Notes under the pieces: generated by a model
Told to the model about the DNA's origin: nothing
Seen by the model: only the letters and a program-made list of their open reading frames with translations
The model's database searches: none
Made by a program: the position numbers and the translations under genes
Assembly: GCA_902477365.1 (NCBI GenBank)
Contig: CABSGW010000028.1
Coordinates: 1 to 15,790, forward strand
DNA from: an uncultured Prevotellaceae bacterium
Lineage (GTDB): Bacteria; Bacteroidota; Bacteroidia; Bacteroidales; Bacteroidaceae
Reading direction: 5' to 3'
Length of the DNA stretch: 15,790 nucleotides
Shown: in pieces, positions 6,171 to 14,626 of the stretch
How positions within the stretch are numbered: position 1 is the first letter of the stretch
Layout of the letters: each line of letters opens with the position of its first letter

Positions 6171-7844
6171 TCAATCTACTTTTTTCTTCACATTCTTAAG
6201 AAACTGCACCGGAGCCTGCCGTCGTACCGTTTCTTTTAACTCCGTACCAGCCTTTTTCGCTCTCCACTCAAAAATATCATCTTTATTCTGAGGACGAATA
6301 TAATCGAACCAAACAAAATTACTCAAAAAATTTTCTTCCGGCGGAGCCAATGTCAATGGATACAGAATTCCTTCGGATTGCGGAGACCACATCTTACTCA
6401 TTTTCTTTTCCTTCATAAACATCCGCAATTCGCTACTCTGGAAACGATTCAATCCGATAATCAAACTGTCACTATCTAACGGGTAATAGGCGACCTCTAC
6501 ATTTCCGATTACTTGATTCTGCACCAAAACACCTTGATCAAAAAAAGCTTTCATCAAACGTCCCGTCACCTGATTATAATAAACGGAATCCATACGTTCC
6601 ACCAAAAGGGCCTGATTGATAACATGCACACTATCTACTGTCGAATCGTTCATAAACATATGGATTTCTTCACCTAACAATTGCTGTCCCCAATTCCACA
6701 CAATCGGGTTGTCATACATCACCATACGGGCAGATCTGGTATCATAGGTTAAAGAATCACAAACTGACTGGATATCGGTACGATAAGACCGTACATGATA
6801 ATAGGCATGCAACATACGATAAACAGAATCCGTCTGAATGTTAAATGTATAAACCCTAAATGTATCAGCATGCACATACATGGTATCAACACCACCCGAA
6901 AATTCTTTTGCCAAAGCACTATCCGTCACCAACGCCTTTCCGTTTTGCTCATTATATGTACAATAATGCCCTTCCAATATATGCTTATTAATCTTATCTT
7001 CATAAATCACATTCCGGAAAGCATGCATATCACCCGTATATTTATCATAAAACAAGCTATCACCCGTCAGGCGGCTTCCCTTATTCATTACCACAGAACG
7101 ATCAAACAAATTAGCTTGTTGCGTATCCGTATTATAATATCCCGATTCCGAATAAATATGAGTGTCTCCACTCACAATATTAGAAGGGCCAACAATATGA
7201 GCTTGCTTACTTAGGGTATTATAATGTAACGTGTCTGATGTCAATACAAATTTAGGATTGTCCAACTTCACATTATAATTGAAGATTGCCTCCCGTGTAG
7301 AAGGAGAATACTCGCCCCAATCAGAAGTCAACACATTGTCTTGATCTATCAATTTTCCACCTTCAAAAAAATAACCCAAATCATACAACCGATCATAATT
7401 CAAACTATCTGTCAACAATATTGAGTTGTGATGCATCATTTTCACATTATAGCGCACCTCCGCAATTTTCGAATTACCATCATATTTCAGATAGTCTCCT
7501 ACCAGAGAGAGAGTATCGCCTTGCTCCATCCGCACATGTCCAAATGCTTCAAACGAATTCTGATTCTTGTAAAAATAAGCACTATCACAAAACATCAGCA
7601 CCGCTTCATGTCTGAACCGTACATTCCCATTCAACACTTGAGCATCCTGGTTAGCAAACTGTTTATAACGAAACGTATCGGCATGTAACAAATACACCTT
7701 AGAGTCCTCTTTACGTGTATCTGGTCTACGCTGACCCACTCCAGCAAAGACCAAAGAATGTATTATCAAAAGTCCAAAGAGGCATAAACCAATATAATGA
7801 TGTGGTTTATGCCTTTTACTAATCATTTTCAACAAATTTCTCAT
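6171..7844 (-). CDS. OstA/LptA-like lipopolysaccharide-transport protein
   Basis: A 557-residue protein with an N-terminal hydrophobic segment (about 17-35, ending in VFAGVGQ), likely a signal peptide or anchor. From about residue 48 it consists of recurring short beta-strand units typical of OstA/LptA jelly-roll domains: HADTFRY, GNVRFRHE, CDSAYFY, AFGHVRM, then several variants such as TSDTLHYNT, YSESGYYNTDT, TGDSLFYD and CDSLTYDT. In Proteobacteria LptA forms a periplasmic bridge carrying lipopolysaccharide, and the N-terminal part of LptD has the same fold; this Bacteroidales protein is much longer than LptA and lacks the LptD barrel. The start codon overlaps the stop of the SurA-like gene (ATGA), implying translational coupling. 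The neighbouring SurA-like gene recalls the lptD-surA pair of E. coli. The exact role here is inferred. Confidence 0.82.
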   Translation of the reverse strand: MRNLLKMISKRHKPHHYIGLCLFGLLIIHSLVFAGVGQRRPDTRKEDSKVYLLHADTFRYKQFANQDAQVLNGNVRFRHEAVLMFCDSAYFYKNQNSFEAFGHVRMEQGDTLSLVGDYLKYDGNSKIAEVRYNVKMMHHNSILLTDSLNYDRLYDLGYFFEGGKLIDQDNVLTSDWGEYSPSTREAIFNYNVKLDNPKFVLTSDTLHYNTLSKQAHIVGPSNIVSGDTHIYSESGYYNTDTQQANLFDRSVVMNKGSRLTGDSLFYDKYTGDMHAFRNVIYEDKINKHILEGHYCTYNEQNGKALVTDSALAKEFSGGVDTMYVHADTFRVYTFNIQTDSVYRMLHAYYHVRSYRTDIQSVCDSLTYDTRSARMVMYDNPIVWNWGQQLLGEEIHMFMNDSTVDSVHVINQALLVERMDSVYYNQVTGRLMKAFFDQGVLVQNQVIGNVEVAYYPLDSDSLIIGLNRFQSSELRMFMKEKKMSKMWSPQSEGILYPLTLAPPEENFLSNFVWFDYIRPQNKDDIFEWRAKKAGTELKETVRRQAPVQFLKNVKKKVD

Positions 7845-9196
7845 TTAACCCAACCCGGATACTCAAATTCACAATTATTCCATCCCTCATTAATACGCAC
7901 ATAAGTTGTTTTTTGTTTATTTCGTATCCATTTTTCAAGTAATTCTTCTTGCTTCTTCTGAGTCACGACTTGTTGCAACACTTGAAAATCTTCGACTAAA
8001 TTAGCCCGATGTTCCTCTACTTTAGTTTTCAATTTTACAATCGCACAAACTTCTTGCCCTTGTTTATTGATCATTTTGAAAGGTTCTGAAACTTCTCCGA
8101 TATGCATATTGCTTATAGCTTTAGCCACCTCCTGAGGAAGATCCTGAAACTCAAACCAGGGAGTACGATCACCCTGCAAGGAATTTACCATCAAACCATA
8201 ATTGCTCCGTGTATCCTTATCGTCCGAATAATACGATGCAGCCACATCAAAAGAAATTTTTCCTTTCCGAATATCGTTAGCAATCGAATCCATACGAGAC
8301 ATCGTCTCATTCATCTCATTTTCAGCCACATGAGGTCTTCTCAAAATATGGCGAACACGAACCTTGTCACCTCTACGTTCGACAAACTGAATGATATGGA
8401 ATCCATATTCCGACCGCACTATCTTAGAAACCTTTTTAGGGTCAGTCAGACTAAAAGCCACATTGGCAAATTCAGGAACAAACTCCCCCTTACCTCTAAA
8501 ACCACAATCTCCACCTTGTCGAGCGGTACCCTCATCTTCTGAATACAAAAGAGCCAATGTAGAAAAATCAGACTCACCCTCATTGACACGTTTTGCATAA
8601 TCACGAAGCTCGCTTTCAACCCGCTCCACCTCCGCACGTGGTATCAACGGAGCTTGTGTTATCAGTTGCACCTCAACTTTAGTTGGAATCAACGGAAAAC
8701 TATCTATCGGCATACTTTTGAAATAATTACGAACCTCTGCCGCTGTAACCTTCAAGTTTTTTACAATTTTAGCCTGCACCTGTTGCACAATCAACTGTTC
8801 ACGATTACGCTGATAAAACATATCGCGTATTTGTGCCGTTGTACGATGCATATATTCTTCCAATTTTTCTTTCGATCCGGCTTGCTGTAACAAGGCTTCC
8901 ATACGATTTTCCACGAACTTCAATATCTTAGATTCAGGAACATCAATACTGTCTAAAGTGGCCTGATGCAAATACAGCTTTGTAATAGCCAACTGTTCGG
9001 GAATAACACAATAAGGATTACCCTTCAAGTTTATTCTTTCGATCTCCGCATATAGCCTCTGTTCTTCTACTTCCGAGAGAAGTATCGGTTCGTCACCTAC
9101 CACCCAAACAACTTCATCAATCACATTGTTTTGAGCGTTTACAGGCCAAGCCAACAGCATGCACACACACAAAAAGAAAACATTCTTCATTTTCAT
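7841..9196 (-). CDS. SurA-like periplasmic chaperone with two parvulin PPIase domains
   Basis: A 451-residue secreted protein. The signal peptide covers about 1-21 (MKMKNVFFLCVCMLLAWPVNA). A SurA N-terminal-like helical region (about 22-165) begins with IDEVVWVVGDEPILLSEVEEQ, a typical SurA opening. The first parvulin domain is at about 170-275 (SEDEGTARQGGDCGFRGKGE, then FHIIQFVERR), the second at about 278-390 (VRHILRRP, SYYSDDKDTRSNYG). In SurA such domains bind unfolded outer membrane proteins and guide them to the BAM complex. The gene follows another parvulin gene by 16 bp and overlaps the next gene by four bases, so the three are almost surely co-expressed. ATG at 9196 leads directly into the signal peptide. 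Confidence 0.9.
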   Translation of the reverse strand: MKMKNVFFLCVCMLLAWPVNAQNNVIDEVVWVVGDEPILLSEVEEQRLYAEIERINLKGNPYCVIPEQLAITKLYLHQATLDSIDVPESKILKFVENRMEALLQQAGSKEKLEEYMHRTTAQIRDMFYQRNREQLIVQQVQAKIVKNLKVTAAEVRNYFKSMPIDSFPLIPTKVEVQLITQAPLIPRAEVERVESELRDYAKRVNEGESDFSTLALLYSEDEGTARQGGDCGFRGKGEFVPEFANVAFSLTDPKKVSKIVRSEYGFHIIQFVERRGDKVRVRHILRRPHVAENEMNETMSRMDSIANDIRKGKISFDVAASYYSDDKDTRSNYGLMVNSLQGDRTPWFEFQDLPQEVAKAISNMHIGEVSEPFKMINKQGQEVCAIVKLKTKVEEHRANLVEDFQVLQQVVTQKKQEELLEKWIRNKQKTTYVRINEGWNNCEFEYPGWVK

Positions 9197-9212
9197 TTTT
9201 TATATCTCTATT

Positions 9213-10640
9213 TTAATGGCTATTTACCGAACGAAGCACTTCCTTGTTCACTTCTACGCGATATTTTTTACGTAATGACTCAACCCACTTTTTCTCTTCC
9301 GATTGTTGAAAATCACTTTTTACACGTTCTTTCACATCTTCATAACTCTGTGGTTTCTTCACCTTTTTACCATAAAGCGAGCTATATGGATAGAGTTTCG
9401 ATTCCACTGCATGATCACATTTAAAAGCCAAATTATCTACATAAGTATTATCTCCCTCTTTATAGATACCATATAACACCCGAACCTGAGGCTTTTCGCT
9501 ATTAAATGTTTCCTTTATAACCTGTTGCCAATCACCATTTTGATGTTTCTTCAAAACTTTCTTGACCTTAGACAACTGTTTTTTATCTTTAGCCTGAATC
9601 AAAAATCCTTTGAAACGAGGAGATTCCCATTTATAATCAGACTTATGTGCTTCAAAATAAGCCTCTGTGCCGGCCTCATCCTCAGCCACCTTATCCCACA
9701 CAGCTTTTGAAACGATCTCGAACAACAACAATCCATCATGGTATTCCTTAACCAAGTATTTCAAATCAGGATTGTCTTTCTCATGCTGAGCTATGACCTG
9801 ATTGGCGATATCATCTCTTGTCAAACGCCCACCAGAAGCTACAATCATTTTACGAATAGAACTTTCACATGCCAATTCGTCCAATCCCTGTTTCCGTAAC
9901 TGGTCTACCAACTCTTTTTTCTTGATCTCATAAGGTTCCAATTTCTTACGGTCAAGCATTCGAATAATATGAAAACCAACCGTTGATAAAAATGGCTTAC
10001 TCATCTGTCCCGGCTTCAAAGCATAAGCCTGCTGTTCAAATTCCGGCAATGCCGCATTAGGACCAAACCAAGGAATTTCCCCGCCATTACGTGCTGTAGC
10101 ATAGTCTTCTGAAACACGTTTTGCCGTTTGAGCAAAATCTACTCCCTTCAATAAAACTGAATAAACCGAATCTGCCCGATTGCGGATCTTATCGCGTGCG
10201 GAACGATCCATTCGCTGGGGAACTTTGAAAAAGATATGCGCAACGTGTACCAAATCCGCATCACCTACTTTCATCTTGATGTCTTCGTAAACGACCCTTG
10301 CGACAGAATCAACATAAACACTATCTATCAAATAAGGTATCAACTGGGCATCACGATATTTACCAAACTCACTGAGGAATGAAGATAACGTATCAAGACG
10401 TGCCTCCTTTGCAGCCTCAACCTTCAACCGGTAGTTGACAAACAAATCAACATACTCATCGACTGTTTTCTTTTCATAAACATCGCTAACCTTGCGATTC
10501 TTATTATAAGAATACTCAAACTCCGAGCGAGGAACAGGCTTTCCATTGACCGTCATTAATATCGGGTCATTGATTTGCTGGGCATTTCCACAAAAAGGAA
10601 ATGCCAGCAAAACCAAACTTAACCATTTTTTTTTCTTCAT
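9213..10640 (-). CDS. Secreted parvulin-type peptidyl-prolyl isomerase (PpiC/PpiD-like)
   Basis: A 475-residue protein from the ATG at 10640. Residues 1-20 form a signal peptide (MKKKKWLSLV... ending CGNA, cleavage before QQ). A helical N-terminal region (about 24-125) opens with ILMTVNGKPVPRSEFEYSY, a SurA/PpiD-like start. One parvulin domain lies at about 130-235: VHVAHIFFKVP, the SEDYATARNGGEIPWFGP loop and VGFHIIRMLD. The remaining half (about 240-475) is lysine-rich and may hold a degenerate second domain. The protein should assist folding of exported proteins in the periplasm. The frame is also open to a TTG that overlaps the guaB stop, but only ATG at 10640 places the signal peptide at the N-terminus. 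It lies 26 bp after guaB and 16 bp before the SurA-like gene. Confidence 0.87.
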   Translation of the reverse strand: MKKKKWLSLVLLAFPFCGNAQQINDPILMTVNGKPVPRSEFEYSYNKNRKVSDVYEKKTVDEYVDLFVNYRLKVEAAKEARLDTLSSFLSEFGKYRDAQLIPYLIDSVYVDSVARVVYEDIKMKVGDADLVHVAHIFFKVPQRMDRSARDKIRNRADSVYSVLLKGVDFAQTAKRVSEDYATARNGGEIPWFGPNAALPEFEQQAYALKPGQMSKPFLSTVGFHIIRMLDRKKLEPYEIKKKELVDQLRKQGLDELACESSIRKMIVASGGRLTRDDIANQVIAQHEKDNPDLKYLVKEYHDGLLLFEIVSKAVWDKVAEDEAGTEAYFEAHKSDYKWESPRFKGFLIQAKDKKQLSKVKKVLKKHQNGDWQQVIKETFNSEKPQVRVLYGIYKEGDNTYVDNLAFKCDHAVESKLYPYSSLYGKKVKKPQSYEDVKERVKSDFQQSEEKKWVESLRKKYRVEVNKEVLRSVNSH

Positions 10641-10666
10641 ATCCGCAAATAAGTACGGTTTATTTA

Positions 10667-12145
10667 TCAAACAGATCGGCTATAATTAGGCGCCTCACTG
10701 GTTATTGTAATATCATGCGGATGACTTTCCAGCACACCTGCATTCGTGATGCGCGTAAACTTAGCTGTATGCAACGCTTCTATCGTAGATGTTCCACAAT
10801 ATCCCATACCGGAACGTAATCCACCGACCAATTGGTAAATAACCTCCTGAACAGATCCTTTGTATGGTACTCGGCCTGCGATACCCTCCGGAACCAATTT
10901 CTTGGCATCGGCCACAGCTGATTGGAAATAACGGTCTTTCGAACCATTTTCCATCGCCTCCAATGACCCCATTCCGCGATAGGTCTTAAACTTACGACCA
11001 TTAAAAATAATCGTTTCGCCCGGAGACTCTTCCGTACCTGCTACCAAAGAACCGATCATTACACAATTTCCGCCAGCTGCCAAAGCTTTGACAACATCGC
11101 CTGAATAACGTAATCCACCATCCGCAATCATTGGAACTCCAGTTCCCTTCAAAGCACAAGCCACATCATAGATAGCCGACAACTGTGGTACACCTACACC
11201 GGCAACCACACGGGTAGTACAAATAGAACCCGGACCGATACCCACTTTGATAGCATCGGCACCAGCCTCCACCAACATACGTGCAGCATCGCCTGTTGCA
11301 ACATTGCCTACCACAATATCCACACCCTGAAAACGCTGTTTTGCCTCTTTCAGTTTTTCTATCACAAACTTGGAGTGTCCATGAGCCGTATCAATAACAA
11401 TCGCATCGGCACCGGCATGAATCAAAGCCTCCATACGCTCCATGGTATCGGCTGTTACACCTACTCCGGCAGCTACACGCAAGCGTCCTTTTGAGTCCTT
11501 GCAAGACATCGGTTTGTCCTTGGCCTTTGTAATATCCTTATAGGTAATCAGTCCTACCAACCGATTGTCTTTATCCACAACAGGTAATTTTTCGATTTTA
11601 TTTTCCTGCAAAATCCGAGCCGCAGCTATCAGGTCCGTCTTCTGATCGGTTGTAACAAGATTTTCACTCGTCATTACCTCATCAATCAACTTACCAGTCT
11701 CTTGTTCAAAACGCAAATCCCTATTTGTTACAATACCTACCAAACGACGATCTTCATCTACCACAGGGATACCGCCAATGTGGTATTCTGCCATCAACTC
11801 CAATGCTGCACCCACTGTAGAACCACGCTGAATAGTAATAGGATCATAGATCATACCATTTTCCGCACGCTTTACGATAGCAACCTGACGGGCTTGTTCT
11901 TCTATAGACATATTTTTATGAATAACCCCGATTCCTCCTTCACGCGCAATCGCAATAGCCATCTTTGCTTCGGTAACCGTATCCATGGCAGCCGTCACAA
12001 AAGGAATTTTAAGCTCTATGTTACGAGAAAATTTTGTTGATAAATCAACTGTACGCGGTAATACTTCCGAATAGGCCGGCACTAACAACACATCGTCATA
12101 AGTCAAACCGTCCATAACAATTTTATCTGCAATAAATGATGACAT
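10667..12145 (-). CDS. guaB: Inosine-5'-monophosphate dehydrogenase
   Basis: A 492-residue enzyme that oxidises IMP to XMP with NAD+, the committed step of GMP synthesis. The TIM barrel starts with GLTYDDVLLVPAYSEVLPR. It is interrupted by a pair of CBS domains (about 96-210: GGIPVVDEDRRLVGIVTNRD and KLPVVDKDNRLVGLITYKD). The catalytic cysteine is C309 in GPGSICTTRVV, the substrate-binding IADGG is at about 340-344, and the mobile flap carries the catalytic arginine in GRVPYKG (R425). The open frame extends to a TTG eight codons upstream. ATG at 12145 is chosen because it matches the family N-terminus (SFIADKIVMDGLTYDDV) and because the -7 box overlaps the TTG. It heads the five-gene run toward mutL, an unusual partnership of purine synthesis with envelope folding and repair. 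Confidence 0.97.
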   Translation of the reverse strand: MSSFIADKIVMDGLTYDDVLLVPAYSEVLPRTVDLSTKFSRNIELKIPFVTAAMDTVTEAKMAIAIAREGGIGVIHKNMSIEEQARQVAIVKRAENGMIYDPITIQRGSTVGAALELMAEYHIGGIPVVDEDRRLVGIVTNRDLRFEQETGKLIDEVMTSENLVTTDQKTDLIAAARILQENKIEKLPVVDKDNRLVGLITYKDITKAKDKPMSCKDSKGRLRVAAGVGVTADTMERMEALIHAGADAIVIDTAHGHSKFVIEKLKEAKQRFQGVDIVVGNVATGDAARMLVEAGADAIKVGIGPGSICTTRVVAGVGVPQLSAIYDVACALKGTGVPMIADGGLRYSGDVVKALAAGGNCVMIGSLVAGTEESPGETIIFNGRKFKTYRGMGSLEAMENGSKDRYFQSAVADAKKLVPEGIAGRVPYKGSVQEVIYQLVGGLRSGMGYCGTSTIEALHTAKFTRITNAGVLESHPHDITITSEAPNYSRSV

Positions 12146-12166
12146 AGGAATAGAATTTATTGCACG

Positions 12167-12174
12167 CAAATTTA
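12167..12174 (-). promoter_or_regulatory. Promoter -7 box (TAAATTTG) of guaB and the downstream run
   Basis: TAAATTTG on the minus strand is a perfect TAnnTTTG match, 21 bp before the guaB ATG at 12145, giving a leader of only about 15 nt. A TTGG lies 26 bp upstream, farther than a standard -33 element, so the upstream half is uncertain. Confidence 0.55.
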
Positions 12175-12279
12175 CTATTTTAATTTCTATTATTGACTAC
12201 CCAACCGCTTTTTTTTGATCTTTACAAGAAGATTTCATCTTATTATAGACTAGAATAGAAAAACAGAATGACAATAAGA

Positions 12280-12317
12280 TTGTGATCCGCTCAAACCCAT
12301 TGTTGAACGGATCACAA
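12280..12317 (-). terminator. Hairpin terminator after recQ
   Basis: Perfect 10-bp arms TTGTGATCCG and CGGATCACAA (12308-12317 with 12280-12289) extend inward, after one mismatch, by TCAA/TTGA. On the minus strand the stem is followed by a T-rich stretch. It begins 11 bp after the recQ stop codon and separates recQ from the guaB promoter. Confidence 0.8.
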
Positions 12318-12327
12318 CACCCTATTA

Positions 12328-14511
12328 TTAATTGGCCATTTCAGAAATAAATTTGATACGAACCAAACGAATCTCTTCCTCAGTATAATCATTTCCAAGC
12401 TCATCAAGAGCTTCTTCCAGATCATCTGTCTCCGACTCCTTAAAGTAGGCATAGATGTCGTTCATATGGTCTTCGTCCATTACATCATTCAAGAAGTAAT
12501 CTATATTCAACTTCGTACCTGAATAGACAATAGCTTCGACCTCATCCAGCAATTCACCAAACTCAATGCCTTTTGCTAAAGCGATATCGTCTAAAGCAAC
12601 CTTCCGGTCGATACTTTGAATTATGCTTACTTTTAACTTGGATTTATTGGCTACGGTCCTGATACGTAAATCTTCAGGACGTTCAATCTCATTCTCTGCA
12701 CAATGACGTTTTATCAGCTCGCAAAACTCCTTTCCATACCGTTTTGCCTTACCAGCACCAACACCCGGAATGTTTTGCAACTCGTCAATCGTCTCAGGAT
12801 AAATCGTCGCCATTGCTTCAAGCGAAGGATCTTGAAAGATTACATAGGGCGGGACATCCAAATCTTTCGACATTCGTTTACGAAGATCTTTCAGCATCTG
12901 AAAAAGAGCCGGATCTACTGCACAGGTCCCCCCACTACGCACCGGAGCATCTTCTTCCTCTTCATCAAATTCATTATCCTCGGTAATCTTAAAGGACTTT
13001 GGACTCTTCAGAAATTTTTTCCCAGCATCCGTCACCTTCAATATGCCGTAATTTTCGACATCTTTCGATAAATAACCAGCCAAGACTGCCTGATTAATCA
13101 CAGCATTCCAAGTACGCTCTTCGTCAGCATCTCCCTGGCCAAAAACTTCCAATTCATCATGCTTGTGGGCCAACACTTCTTCTGTCTCTTTGCCCAACAA
13201 TATATCTTTAATGTACTCGTCTCTAAAATTTTCTTTCACTGATAATACTACTTCGAGTACACTACACAATTGATCTTTTGCTTCCACTTGTTTCTTAGGA
13301 TTTAAACAGTTGTCACAATTTCCACAATTATCTTCCGTATATGTTTCACCAAAATAATGCAACAGTAATCTACGCCGGCACACAGACGATTCCGCATAGG
13401 CAGCAGTCTCCTTTAACAACTGCCGGCCGATATCCTGCTCTGCCACCGGTTTACCCTCCATAAACTTTTCCAGTTTCAAAAGGTCTTTATAAGCATAGAA
13501 AGTCACACAATTTCCCTCACCACCGTCACGACCGGCACGCCCGGTTTCTTGATAATAACCTTCTAGGCTTTTAGGTACATCGTAATGGATCACATATCGC
13601 ACATCGGGTTTGTCAATCCCCATTCCGAAGGCAATTGTAGCCACAATTACATCAATCCGTTCCATCAGGAAATCATCCTGAGTTTTAGAACGTGTTACAG
13701 AGTCCATTCCGGCATGATAGGCTTCAGCACTAATATCGTTAGCTCGTAGCACTTCGGCCAGTTCTTCCACCTTCTTCCGACTCAAACAATAAATTATTCC
13801 ACTCTTTCCACTATGTTGCTTTATGTATTTTATAATTTCCTTATCAACCTGTTTTGTCTTGGCCCGCACCTCATAGTAGAGATTGGGACGATTAAAAGAA
13901 CTTTTAAATTCTCGTGCATTGACAATACCCAAATTCTTTTTGATATCGGCACGTACCTTATCAGTCGCAGTAGCCGTCAATGCGATGATCGGTGCAGAAC
14001 CTATCTCGTTTATCAAAGTTCTGATACGTCGATACTCCGGCCTGAAATCATGTCCCCACTCCGAGATACAATGAGCCTCGTCAATCGCATAGAATGAAAT
14101 CTTTACCGACTTCAAGAACTCCACATTTTCCTCTTTTGTCAAAGATTCCGGAGCTACGTATAACAATTTGGTTCTCCCTTCAAGTATATCATTTTTCACC
14201 TGATCTATGGCTACTTTTCCGAGAGAGGAATTTATAAAATGAGCCAACCCTTCTTTTTCACTCACATGACGCACAGCATCTACCTGATTCTTCATAAGGG
14301 CTATCAAAGGAGATACCACAATAGCAGTCCCCTCCATCATCAACGATGGCAACTGATAGCAAAGCGACTTACCACCCCCCGTAGGCATAAGGACAAACGT
14401 ATCGTTGCCCGATAACACATTACGTATGATGGCCTCTTGATCTCCCTTGAAGGTGTCAAAACCAAAGTAACGCTTTAGAATTCCTATTAAATCATATTCC
14501 ACACTCATCAT
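12328..14511 (-). CDS. recQ: ATP-dependent DNA helicase RecQ
   Basis: A 727-residue 3'-5' helicase of recombination and replication-fork repair. RecA-like domain 1 has motif 0 (FGFDTFKGDQEAII), Walker A MPTGGGKS (42-49) and DEAH (144-147) followed by the aromatic-rich loop ISEWGHDFRPEYRR. Domain 2 carries motif VI QETGRAGRDG (321-330). The zinc-binding cysteines are C378, C396, C399 and C402. A winged-helix RQC region follows (about 405-505), then an acidic linker (EEEEED at about 517-521) and an HRDC domain (about 533-605). An extra C-terminal region of about 120 residues (606-727) goes beyond E. coli RecQ (609 residues) and looks like the helix-turn-helix tail seen in longer RecQ proteins. 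Two ATG codons open the frame. It lies 115 bp after clpX and has its own terminator. Confidence 0.97.
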   Translation of the reverse strand: MMSVEYDLIGILKRYFGFDTFKGDQEAIIRNVLSGNDTFVLMPTGGGKSLCYQLPSLMMEGTAIVVSPLIALMKNQVDAVRHVSEKEGLAHFINSSLGKVAIDQVKNDILEGRTKLLYVAPESLTKEENVEFLKSVKISFYAIDEAHCISEWGHDFRPEYRRIRTLINEIGSAPIIALTATATDKVRADIKKNLGIVNAREFKSSFNRPNLYYEVRAKTKQVDKEIIKYIKQHSGKSGIIYCLSRKKVEELAEVLRANDISAEAYHAGMDSVTRSKTQDDFLMERIDVIVATIAFGMGIDKPDVRYVIHYDVPKSLEGYYQETGRAGRDGGEGNCVTFYAYKDLLKLEKFMEGKPVAEQDIGRQLLKETAAYAESSVCRRRLLLHYFGETYTEDNCGNCDNCLNPKKQVEAKDQLCSVLEVVLSVKENFRDEYIKDILLGKETEEVLAHKHDELEVFGQGDADEERTWNAVINQAVLAGYLSKDVENYGILKVTDAGKKFLKSPKSFKITEDNEFDEEEEDAPVRSGGTCAVDPALFQMLKDLRKRMSKDLDVPPYVIFQDPSLEAMATIYPETIDELQNIPGVGAGKAKRYGKEFCELIKRHCAENEIERPEDLRIRTVANKSKLKVSIIQSIDRKVALDDIALAKGIEFGELLDEVEAIVYSGTKLNIDYFLNDVMDEDHMNDIYAYFKESETDDLEEALDELGNDYTEEEIRLVRIKFISEMAN

Positions 14512-14539
14512 ATAAGGTTAGCTTATCTTAGTGACTTAA

Positions 14540-14547
14540 CAAAGTTA
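14540..14547 (-). promoter_or_regulatory. Candidate promoter -7 box (TAACTTTG) of recQ
   Basis: TAACTTTG on the minus strand fits TAnnTTTG perfectly and lies 28 bp before the recQ start. There is no clear TTTG at the -33 position. If active, it would let recQ be expressed separately from clpX. Confidence 0.5.
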
Positions 14548-14568
14548 AAAACAACTTTCGATTCGCAG

Positions 14569-14599
14569 GTATTTTTTCTTATAAAAATAGAGAAAATAC
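14569..14599 (-). terminator. Weak A+T-rich hairpin between clpX and recQ
   Basis: On the minus strand GTATTTTCT can pair with AGAAAAAATAC with two unpaired A residues, around an 11-base T-rich loop. It starts 28 bp after the clpX stop. The stem is mostly A-T and no T run follows it, so it may only partly end clpX transcription or be meaningless. Confidence 0.22.
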
Positions 14600-14626
14600 T
14601 TTTTTTAACCTCATTGATTATTGTGA

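Noticed and set aside
12146..12169. Upstream TTG start for guaB giving a 500-residue protein
   Set aside because: The extra eight residues have no family counterpart and the TTG overlaps the promoter -7 box. ATG at 12145 fits the family N-terminus.
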